A stretch of 64,000 nucleotides of DNA from Tubulanus polymorphus (taxonomy: Eukaryota > Nemertea > Palaeonemertea > Tubulaniformes > Tubulanidae). The DNA is taken from NCBI RefSeq assembly GCF_964204645.1, contig NC_134028.1, positions 23,286,153 through 23,350,152 of the forward strand, given 5' to 3'. This document shows positions 55,201 through 64,000 of the stretch, piece by piece. The notes beneath the pieces are model-generated. The model made no database searches, was not told the DNA's origin, and saw only the letters and a list, made by a program, of their open reading frames with translations. The first letter of the stretch is position 1. Each line of letters opens with the position of its first letter. A program made the position numbers and the translations under genes.

Positions 55201-56652
55201 TATGACTAACAACCTCAGACTAATTGGGACTAGGGCTTAGGTCAATTTATGATAGCTCCAAATGATTACCAAATTTCTGAGTAGGGATCCCTAGACAAGA
55301 TTAGCTAGTAACCAGTCCATGGTTTACTTTCACATTCCGATATTTTCACAAACCACCCTAGGCCTATAAGCCAATCCTTTTGTAAAAGCCATCAATAGGT
55401 CATTAAAACTAACTGTTGTCCATTAGACATAAGAAAGTATCAAAATAACAACAGATCAGTAACTAGATTACTAAACCTAAAACCCATGTTTAAAGCACAT
55501 TGTCGATCACAATCTAGAAAACCTGTCCTCAACCTTGTTATGACCACCAGAGCCGACCCCCTCCTTGACCTTTTAAAATAGGCTAAAGCATTGATTAGAC
55601 ACGACACATGGAACCAGCATGTCAATGATGCCGTAAATGATGTAATAATCTTGATCAGTCGACGGAACTCGCCTTAGTACCGATCCCGATACCACGATTA
55701 GAGCACCAGCCCCAACTACCACCATCCACTCCACCGACAAACCAACAAATTAACAAACCAACCACCACCAGCGCAAAAATACTGGCTCTATTTTAAACGA
55801 TGTTATTTCATTATCTTTTTGAATAATAGCAGGTTCTTAAACACGGCGCACTTACCACTTCTAAAAACAAAATCATAAACGCATATTTCATGGATTCGTC
55901 AAAAGATGTGGTTAAGATTTATCAATCAGCAGTTCTGCCTGGTTTCATTTGATGTCATCCATTTCCGCATCGATGGTGGTTGACACATTAACCCCTTCCT
56001 CTCGGTCTCGATCTTCCAGACTTCCAATCAAATTTTTTCGATTCAAACATCAATAGAGGAAATTTAAATCGAGATTTTAGAAAAATATCCCGAAATTTAG
56101 AAATTTAGAAGGCCGATAATGGAATATCCAATGTAAAGCAAATAAATTATTGCAACGGTGACAAAAAACCTGACCCTAATCTCAAGGTCGTGGCATACAG
56201 AATATGCTAATTGGACTCGCTAATTGGCTATCAATCATCTCGCCAAACTCGCAAACCAATCAGAAGCCGCATAACATCCGTCACTCGGCGGAGAGTTCCT
56301 TGACTGTCCGTGAGTATTTTGTTGATAAAATCTGGTTTTAAAAGGCATTTATGTCAGTCTTCCCCTTTTTAATCAGCAATAATAACTTCAGATTGATTCA
56401 TTCGTATTTATTACAAAGTGAATATATTACAACCATACCCGTGCATTAGCTGTCAATATTATTTTGGGCGTTGTTAATATGTAATATGTTTTTGAGGTGG
56501 CAGCACCGTACGGTTCGCGTTGAGTTGTCAAACTACTGTCAGACCACCTGTTGTTTGTTTTGTCCCCTCTTACCCTTGCTGAATTTAATTTGCGGTAAGA
56601 TTTTGTCACGTAGGGATATTTCTTCCACAGTTAGTCGTATCAGAACGTCAGC
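52242..56652. other. Intergenic region between divergent CCSER-like and annexin genes
   Basis: About 4.4 kb separates two genes transcribed away from each other, so their promoters should lie here. Non-coding leader exons are likely on both sides: an acceptor-like TCTCTGCGCAG ends at 52242 (minus strand), and TTCTTCCACAG ends at 56630 (plus), 22 nt before the annexin ATG. It also holds a foldback-family piece (about 52330-52540) and a MITE (54212-54518). No promoter motif was assigned and no coding exon was seen. Confidence 0.5.
54212..54518. mobile_element. Second, decayed CAGTGTTCTC-type MITE
   Basis: It shares with the 41099 copy the left block (TAGTGTTTTAGAGGAGTG), the internal CTGCCCCTGAATTGATGTCA-like segment and the right block GCAGCCCCTCTAAAAAT. 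The termini are degenerate. Confidence 0.55.
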
Positions 56653-56811
56653 ATGGATTACTATGGACATGGCGGCCATAAAAAACACAAGAAACACAAA
56701 GTGAAAAGTCACCACCGGAGCAGTTCATCATCGTCGTCATCTTCGAGTTCCGACGATGAGCATAAAAGGTGGAAGAAAGAAGAGAAGAAAAAGAAGAAGT
56801 TGATGAAAAAG
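56653..56811 (+). CDS. ANX: Annexin exon 1: His/Lys-rich, Ser11 tract, Lys-rich end
   Basis: 53 codons, [16 protein letters not shown] at the start, then a run of eleven serines, DDE, and a Lys/Glu end with five consecutive lysines. The donor GTAAAT follows AAG on a codon boundary. This very basic leader is not a standard annexin N-terminus. The frame stays open into the intron and the downstream exons share its phase, so it belongs to the gene, although transcript support is needed. Confidence 0.85.
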
Positions 56812-59800
56812 GTAAATTCTTCCATATCTTGGCATGAACTCCAGAACGCTATTTTCCTTGCCTCGAGCCTATGCAGATTATGCATCAATCGAAAAATTTC
56901 AATAAGTTTCAATTTGTCTCTCTTGATGCTAAAATTCTGGGGTGTTTGTTTTAACCAGAATACACTCTACCTATTCTGAAAAAGCTCACTTTGTAAACCT
57001 AATAGAACGGGCCGGTAGAGAGTTTCTAATCCGGAATTTATGATCCTAAACGGGAATCGGCTCAATCGAAACGTCTTGCCTCAGTTAGTATATCAGGCCT
57101 AACTCTGATTTTAACGCAATTTTATTGATTTTATTGTAGGGATTACTACCACCAGGGGGACAGGTAAGAACAATGTTTATTGTATTAATGAATTCAATGT
57201 CATTAGATTTCTTTCATCGTTCATTCTGCTTGAATATCGCTTGAAACACTTCAACTGCCAAAATAGCCATATATGGTGCTAAATACAGTCAAACTCACAT
57301 ACCGGGTAAGTTGTCAAGACAAGTCAGTTGTCAGTGATCTATCTATCGATGAAATGTTACTGAAAAAAAATTCAATTTTGTAATTTGTTACTGATAGCAC
57401 TTTTCAGTGGTTGGCAGCCCTGGTCACAACTGCAACGACTTTAAAAAAAGCCAATTTGACTGTATTTCCAGTTGAAGTGTTTCTTATCTAAACTCGCTGC
57501 TATTCAAATCATTATTGTCATTTCATAGGCCTATCCTGTTCAAACTGGATATCCTTACGGTCAGGTATGTTTTGAATGTGTGTGTGTGTGTGCGCATGTG
57601 TTGTTTAGAGTAAAACCCTGTATAGCTGCCTTTCGTTTGGCTGACCGAGTCAACTGATGAATCACAATATCCGTGATGAAACAATAAATGTGAAATCCCA
57701 CAATTGTTGAAAGACTGAAAGTTTATTTAGAATACTAGAAATAACCACCCTTCTTCGGTCTAAAAATTATACGTCAAATAAGCACACAGTGTATAAATGT
57801 AACATATCAGTTAAGACACTGATCTTTGGAAATGTGTGCTGCGTTGGCTGTCTTTTCATATTTACGATAATTTGGTATCAGACGCGGAAAAAGCAACGTG
57901 AAGAATTTCAAAACAAATTGAAAATCTGTGGGTAGGATGATGAATCAGTAAGCAGCTGATGTAACTGACACTTCGTTCAGTCCATCATTATCTCAATCAA
58001 ACGGATTCAGTCACAATCAATATGGCTGAACCCAGTAATTAGTAACTCATACGGAATACTGCACATATTCAACTGACCCCAGAACTGGTTCTGAGTTGTC
58101 TATCAAGGATTCTGAGTTGACTCGGTCTACCAATCTAACACAGCTTATATGTATCTTGTTGCATGTTTTCCCCTACAAATCTATTGCCTGGATTTTTTAA
58201 GGGTCTGAATCACTGTTTGATGATTTGTGTATGATGTATTTCAGACAGGATATCCTACTGGAACTCATCCACCTCCACCCGGAGGACCTGGTGGATACCC
58301 TCAAGCTGGTGTCCCCGGATACCCTCCGCAAGGAGGAGCTTATCCCCCACAGGGCGCGGGATACCCTCCTCAGGGTGGGGCTTATCCTCCGCCGCCGCAA
58401 GGTGGAATGCCCGGTGGATACCCACCTCAAGGTAATTATGGCATAAGAATTAGGCATTTTTGCTACCAATGGTATTTTTCCTGAAGATTATTGATTTACT
58501 TTCATTTCTAGGTGGTTATCCCGGTTACCCCGGTGGACCCCCACCACAAGGAGCACCACCGTTTACTGCTCCTCCAGGCGGTATGCCTCCAGGTGGAGCA
58601 CCACCATTCACCGCGCCTCCACCAGGACAGCCGGGTTACCCATACCCTCAATGTAAGTCTTCCGATTACACTCTTTTTTTGCTAACATGATATTCCTTAA
58701 AGTAAGCATCCAAAATGATTACTTTAAGGATATTACTTATTTGTTATTATTCCAGTATTGCTTATTATTTAGATCTAATGCTTTTCATAGAACTAACTTC
58801 ACTATTGTCATTCATTACGGGTGTTGTCCAATGCTGGTAGCGTTTCAAATAGTGTTATTCTGATCATTCAGTTAATAAATGTTGTTTCCATTCCTTTTTT
58901 GAACACTGAATCACGCCATGCTTTTGATAAATATCTGTATGTAGTGTTTTATAGCTTCCTAGTCAGCAACCCGATCGTGGTTTAGTTTCATGATCGGTTA
59001 TTTTCACAAACCACACAGTTGGTGTAAGCTCATCCGATTATGAAAGCTTACCACAAACGATAAGTTCACTAACTTAGTTCGTCACTTAGTCACTAGCTTA
59101 GTACCTAGACATCAGGGGCCAGTTGCTCAAAAGTTGGTTAAAGATGACGGGCGGATGAATACTAACGATGTACTTTTAATTGTCACTATGTCAACTATCT
59201 ACTGGTAAATTCTAACAAACTTTTGAACAACTGGCTTCAGAATGTGACCATTTTGCACGTAGCTTTAATATTTTTTCACTCAATGGAAAGGTTTGTCATC
59301 GAATATATAATTATATATGTATCCTAACTCATGAGCTTTCCTGATGGAAGAGTATTAGAGAAAAGTACGATATTTCTATTGTAAACTCAATAAAACCCAT
59401 TTGGATGTACAGTAAACCTCACCTTACGCGGACATGGCCAACTTGGACCAAACCGAAATAATTTTTGTGATTTCCTAATCTTTCCTTCAACTCGGACTTC
59501 ACTTACCTCGGACCGGTCCCAGTTAGTCCGAGTTAGGCGATGTTTACTGCGGTGTTTAAAACATTAGTCACTGACGTAGTGATTTTATGTTTATTTTCAG
59601 ATGGTCCGAGGTGATGATGACACGTATACCGAGACGAACCTTTCCTATGCTTAAATTTTACATTAATGTCTGCCTTTCACTCTTTATATATATATATGAA
59701 ATACATGATTTTTCTGTGATGTCGATCGAAAGTTTTTTCGTGTAAAAATTGTTATTATTATCATTATTATCATTGATATTATTATTTATCACGTAAGCGC

Positions 59801-62800
59801 TGTTAGAATAAACAAATAAATTAAATGAGGTCAGTATGTGCTAAAAAGCTATTCATCTTTACTTAAAGCTACAAAATTATTATACACATAGTACATTAGT
59901 TCATTTGTTTTATAAATAAATTGAAAATATTCGTATATTTGAATTTAGTTTTTTTTCGTACATTTGATTGTGTTTATTAGGAATGTTCTTTGACAGTTCT
60001 AACCCACCCCTTATATTGCTTCCTGTACCGGTAAATGCACGTAAATCTAGATACTATGTTGCAATGCATGGTTCAAGTTTTAAAAATACCTGTGTTAGCA
60101 TTTCACTGTTAGAAGTTGCTCACCTCTGAAAGGAACAAAGATATTTTCTTCACCATAGGGTAAGCCTCGAATTGATGAATAATAGAAAGTTACAATATAA
60201 TCACCAGTTTTCATTGAGATATGTTTTACAGAAATAAAGTTATGTATCAAGTCTTACAGAAATTGTCTTCTGCCTACTTCAGTACACCTGACATGATTTA
60301 TACAATTTATGAAGATTAACACATGTTTATCGATCGTTCAACTCAAACTGATAACTTATTATATTTGGTAACCGTTAACTGCTTCACTTCTTAGATACAG
60401 TAACATTTCATATGTCGCTTGATTCACTACGGATATAGAATGCTTTTTCAGCGCTTGTATATTTATCTTAAAATAGCCGGTGTACCGCCACCTTATACAG
60501 CAGCTTACGATAGTTCTGGCCCTAACTATGGTTCTACGGCTTATGGTGCACCGCCAGGTATGTCACAACCTGGTGGTGTCTATAATCAACCGTATCAACC
60601 TCCACCAGGACAGAATATCAGTCCATACGGTAACTATAGTCAATTCTATGAATCTCTTTATCATTATAGTTGTATGTTATATGTCATCGAAAAATATGTG
60701 TCCATATCGCGTGCTTGATTTATATTTCGAACGGTTTTATTTCAGCCCAAGTTGGAGGGATTGGTGCCCCATCCCAGCAAGTGCCAGTGGGTTACCCAAA
60801 TCAGCCACCGCAAGCTTCGGGTTATCCCGGAGGTCCACCTGGGCACCCTGGAGGCCCACCTGGACAGCCCGGTGGTCCACATCCAGGCCAACCTGGAGGT
60901 CCACCTCCAGCTGCGACGGGTAAACCACAGGTGAATTGAACTTTTAGCTCAACTGTGGTCAGCTCTTTAAAAAAACTGTAAAAAATAAGTTTTTAAATCA
61001 TGAAAATGTGTGAAAAATTCAAGAAGAATGTCTGTCAAAATATTTTCTGATCCCTTTTTTTCATATACCATGGAATATACCTCAGAATTTATGCACACAT
61101 TGTGTTTAGGAAATGTTATTGTCCAAATTGTGATCAGTAATCGCTTATGTTATTGTGCATAAAACAACTGTCTTCTTCTTAAGGGTGGAATGGATCCTAA
61201 TGTGGCTGGAGCGACTGCTATGGTTGGAAAAATGCAGATTTATGGCGAACAATTTGTTGGCACAGTATTTCCAGTGCAAGGTTTCAACGTTGAGAAAGAT
61301 GCTGAAATACTAAGAGCTGCTATGTATGGAGCGGGTAGGTGTCACTAGTTTGATAGTGCAGCAGTTTTGCTATTATTTCACTAATTTCACTATTTATTTG
61401 AAGGAACCGATGAACAAGCCATAATTGATGTCGTGAGCAAACGTTCAAATCAGCAACGACAAGCTATTAAGAAGACTTTCAAAACAATGTATGGAAAGGT
61501 CAGTTTTTACTGGTAAAGTTTAGGGACTGATTTTATTGACTGGTATTTTCCTTAACTCGAGTGTTATCTCAATTGAAGTATTGATATCATTCTTTAAAAC
61601 AGGGCCCAGGAATTTCTCCTTTGTTGATGATTAAGCTTTATCTATAAAACATTATATCCCTTACTTTTTGTCTAGGATTTGATAAAAGATCTTAAGTCTG
61701 AATTGAGTGGAGACTTTGAGGAAGTGATATTAGCATTGTTCGAGCCTACAACATTTTACGACGCTTGGTCTCTGCGGAAAGCGATGCAGGTATGTCTCTC
61801 TTAGACATCCCCTTAAACATGACCCGTACCGGGTATTTTAAAACGGAATATGAATGTTTTTTTTCTAAATGTATGTCCAGGGTGCTGGCACTGCTGAGGG
61901 CGTTCTTATTGAAATATTGTGCACACGAACCAATGAGGAAATTCGAGAAATCATCGAATGCTATAAACACAGTAAGAAACCCTGATATGACCTCTGCAAC
62001 TGGAATAAGAAGTTATGTGAATTGTTAGTCTTATTTCTATATCTATTTTCAAGAACTTGGACGTGACTTGGAGAAAGATATAGTCAGCGAAACTAGTGGT
62101 CACTTCAAACGTTTACTCGTGTCTTGTTGCCAGGTAAAAATCAATTGGAATACCTGTGTATGTTGAAAAATATCTGTGTAGAATACTTTGATGATATTCT
62201 TGTATGTAATTTCTCAGGCTAATCGCGCTGAATTGACACCCGCCGATTGGGAGAAGGTCTTCAAATCCGGGCCCCAGTCGGTTATAGACAGAGATCTAGC
62301 CCAAAAAGAAGCTCAACAATTGTTTGAAGCCGGTGAACAGAAACTGGGAACAGACGAATCGACATTCCTGCGTATAATGGCTATTCGACATTTCTATCAA
62401 CTTCGAGCGACATTTGAGGAATATGCTCGGGTAGGCCTGATAGATTTTCATCTGACAATAGCACAAAACTGGGTCGTCTTTTAGACTGGCAACTGATAAA
62501 ATCAAAACTCACTACATGAAAATTTAAAGATTACAAGCAAAATTTATTCATCAAAGGTTAATTCAAAAAATTGAAAGATACAATGTTTCAGACTTTCTCT
62601 AGCTCACAATGATTGATTGTGGCTACTTTTCTGAAATTTCTTCATTCACAATCGCAGCTATTGTGTCTAATAATCGCTTGTTTTGTAGATTTCTGGTCGA
62701 GATATTTTAAATTCGGTTTCACGCGAGATGTCTGGTGACTTAAAGGAAGGATTTGAAGCATTGAGTAAGATTTATATTTACAAAAAGATATAGCAAGAGT

Positions 62801-63181
62801 TCGTCGATGGTTCCATGACAAAATACTTATGTTGTTTATGTTTTTAGTTACGAGCGCAAGAAACCGACCGCAATATTTTGCTGATAAACTCTACAAAGCA
62901 ATGAAAGGAGCTGGTACTAATGATTCTGCCCTTATTAGAATCATTGTTTCAAGATCTGAGGTAAGAAAATGATTACAAATAGGATAAAGAATGATATGAA
63001 TTCTTGGCTTTATGTCTCTTTACATTGTTATGTCACTGTATTGCTTTGATTTCAGATCGATTTGAAGAATGTAGCCGACATATTTCTGCAGAAATACCAG
63101 AAAACTTTGTGGAAGATGATTGAAGGTGATACAAGTGGAGACTATAAACGCATCTTACTGGCAATTGTTGGGAATGCATAA
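56653..63181 (+). CDS. ANX: Annexin with long Pro/Gly/Tyr-rich N-terminus (A7/A11-like plan), complete
   Basis: Sixteen coding exons: 56653-56811, 57140-57163, 57529-57564, 58245-58431, 58512-58652, 60477-60629, 60746-60930, 61184-61334, 61404-61498, 61676-61789, 61881-61971, 62054-62133, 62218-62430, 62689-62764, 62848-62960 and 63056-63181. All are GT-AG and in phase, giving 1944 nt and 647 residues. Residues 1-53 are His/Lys/Ser-rich; about 54-320 are Pro/Gly/Tyr/Gln-rich with GYPPQGG-type repeats; 321-647 form four annexin repeats. Type II calcium loops: GAGTD (344-348), GAGTA (416-420, Asp replaced), LGTD (515-518) and GAGTN (589-593). The C-terminus [16 protein letters not shown] is typical of annexin A7/A11. 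The protein should bind acidic phospholipids in a calcium-dependent way; the N-terminal region resembles those that drive condensation in A7/A11. Confidence 0.96.
58245..58652 (+). CDS. ANX: Annexin exons 4-5: GYP repeat region
   Basis: Exon 4 (58245-58431) and exon 5 (58512-58652), separated by an 80-bp intron, encode residues 74-182: [19 protein letters not shown]-type repeats and a tandem GAPPFTAPP pair. Exon 5 ends after one base of a codon (donor GTAAGT), a phase compatible with both exon 6 (60477) and the alternative last exon (59601). Confidence 0.9.
59113..59240. mobile_element. GGGGCCAGTTGCTCAAAAG-type MITE in annexin intron 5
   Basis: The left end CAGGGGCCAGTTGCTCAAAA is mirrored by TTTTGAACAACTGGCTTCAG on the right, giving about 128 bp with imperfect TIRs. 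Confidence 0.6.
59410..59549. mobile_element. Tigger/pogo-like MITE in annexin intron 5
   Basis: Ends CAGTAAACCTC and, inverted, CAGTAAACATCGCC, 140 bp long, with internal inverted GGACC/ACTTGG blocks. TA is present on the left only. It ends 51 bp before the alternative terminal exon of the annexin gene. Confidence 0.65.
59601..59840 (+). CDS. ANX: Alternative terminal exon of the annexin gene (short isoform)
   Basis: TTTATTTTCAG is a strong acceptor at 59600. Spliced to exon 5 (one base of codon carried over), the exon reads Tyr-Gly-Pro-Arg then TGA (59612-59614), continuing the Pro/Gly/Tyr composition exactly. About 200 bp later come AATAAA at 59807-59812 and 59815-59820. The predicted short protein is 186 residues: the basic Ser-rich leader plus the GYP repeat region with no annexin core. 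The right limit is approximate. What else it could be: a chance acceptor in an intron; transcript 3' ends would decide. Confidence 0.6.
59807..59820 (+). promoter_or_regulatory. Two polyadenylation signals for the alternative annexin terminal exon
   Basis: Two AATAAA hexamers eight bases apart (59807 and 59815), downstream of the TGA at 59612 and still inside intron 5 of the long form. Confidence 0.5.
61184..63181 (+). CDS. ANX: Annexin core exons 8-16
   Basis: These nine exons encode residues 296-647. The core begins at [19 protein letters not shown] (residues 321 onward), the classic annexin repeat 1 entry. Repeat 2 begins in exon 11 (GAGTAEG), repeat 3 in exon 13 (KLGTDES) and repeat 4 in exon 15 (MKGAGTNDS). 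Introns are 69-400 bp, much shorter than those of the N-terminal half. Confidence 0.96.
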
Positions 63182-63456
63182 GAGAAATGATACCCATCAA
63201 ATCAATGTTCATTTATCAATTCTACTGGCTTATCATTGTATATCTATATTTATCAATGGCATTTTTGTGCTTAATATGTAACTGTCTACTAATTGTTAAC
63301 TCTTTATTTCGAATTTAGCTGGAAATTAAGAATTAGTGTTTCACTGAAGTTGTATCAATATATGTACTCTTTATGGCTTATGATGTAATAATGAATTGCA
63401 ATACATGTACATGTAGGCCTATATAATATTTGTTCTTTGTCTAATTACTAACAGCA

Positions 63457-63462
63457 AATAAA
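63457..63462 (+). promoter_or_regulatory. Polyadenylation signal of the annexin gene
   Basis: AATAAA 275 nt after the TAA stop, followed by GT-rich sequence (TGTAGCTGTCAATGTGATGT). It probably ends the long transcript near 63480. Confidence 0.7.
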
Positions 63463-63480
63463 GCGACTGTAGCTGTCAAT

Positions 63481-64000
63481 GTGATGTTCACTTGTTCATT
63501 CTATGTATAGGCCTGCTGACATTACGTATTAATTAAATGTCTAAACATGCTTGGTCAAAGTACGGTCTACTGATCTGGTTACCTACCAAAACTTTGCTAA
63601 ATCATTCATCCATTTTTAAGTCTGTCATGGTGCACATATTTCCATATTATTCCTGTATTTGACGTGCTTATGAAATATGTGCTGAAACTGGCTTCAAATC
63701 AAGACACGTGACAGGATAGTTCTGTCCTACCAGTTCTACCAGTACCACAAAAACTCAAAATCAAGATCAAGTCCTGTTTTTAAGTCCCAATTCAGGCGCA
63801 GATTCGGACGATAGAACCGTAAGCCACACGCTACTCGTCATAAGTCCCTGGATCCGCCCCTGTAGTTTATGTATTTCGAGTAAAATTTAAGTTTCGATAA
63901 TTTCTTAACATAATGATCGTCCGAAATTCGACGACTTAGAGTGAATTTCACTGAACATGTATTTCAGAGTGAGCAGAATTATAACAGTAAAGTGTTTTGA
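63481..64000. other. Downstream intergenic sequence
   Basis: Nothing coding is seen after the annexin 3' end. The only structured item is the short MITE remnant at 63793-63862. Confidence 0.6.
63793..63862. mobile_element. Very short CAGGGGCGGATC-type MITE remnant
   Basis: Only 70 bp between CAGGCGCAGATTCGGAC and the inverted CAGGGGCGGATCCAGGGAC. It consists of little more than the two terminal repeats. Confidence 0.55.

Noticed and set aside
60410-60476. Earlier acceptor GCTTTTTCAG at about 60451 for annexin exon 6
   Set aside because: Using it in the required phase meets TAA within seven codons; the acceptor at 60476 keeps the frame open.

Overview
The window is a nuclear genomic segment of an invertebrate animal. 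Genes are split by GT-AG introns (plus one AT-AC intron), intergenic and intronic DNA is AT-rich, and there are many small non-autonomous DNA transposons. Gene content and the repeat landscape fit a lophotrochozoan such as a mollusc, nemertean or annelid, but the sequence does not fix the species or phylum.

Three protein-coding genes can be supported. (1) Minus strand, 36755 leftwards past the window start: the first two coding exons of a T-type (Cav3) voltage-gated calcium channel. They are separated by a 29.7-kb intron whose ends, branch site and reading phase all match a U12-type AT-AC intron. (2) Minus strand, 52214-40421: a complete eight-exon gene for a CCSER-like (FAM190) serine-rich coiled-coil protein of 922 residues, with a predicted N-myristoylation signal. 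(3) Plus strand, 56653-63181: a complete sixteen-exon annexin of 647 residues with a long Pro/Gly/Tyr-rich N-terminal region, closest in plan to annexin A7/A11. An alternative last exon at 59601 would give a 186-residue isoform without the annexin core.

Layout: 1-6424, Cav3 intron 2 with no further exon seen; 6425-6670, Cav3 exon 2; 6671-36399, giant U12 intron filled with microsatellite, MITE and SINE-like debris and one H-type-lectin-like fragment; 36400-36755, Cav3 exon 1; 36756-40420, intergenic; 40421-52241, CCSER-like gene; 52242-56652, intergenic between the head-to-head CCSER-like and annexin genes; 56653-63480, annexin gene; 63481-64000, intergenic.

The three genes are not an operon and need not share a pathway. 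Cav3 is a plasma-membrane calcium channel, annexins bind membranes in response to calcium, and vertebrate CCSER2 has been linked to microtubules, so any functional tie is speculative. Several transposon families recur: CAGGGGCGGATC-type MITEs with 5-bp target duplications, a foldback family ending in a TTATTGTGGGAT motif, CAGTGTTCTC-type MITEs and Tigger/pogo-like MITEs. Exon boundaries were found by eye from splice signals and a continuous reading phase; no alignment or transcript data were used.
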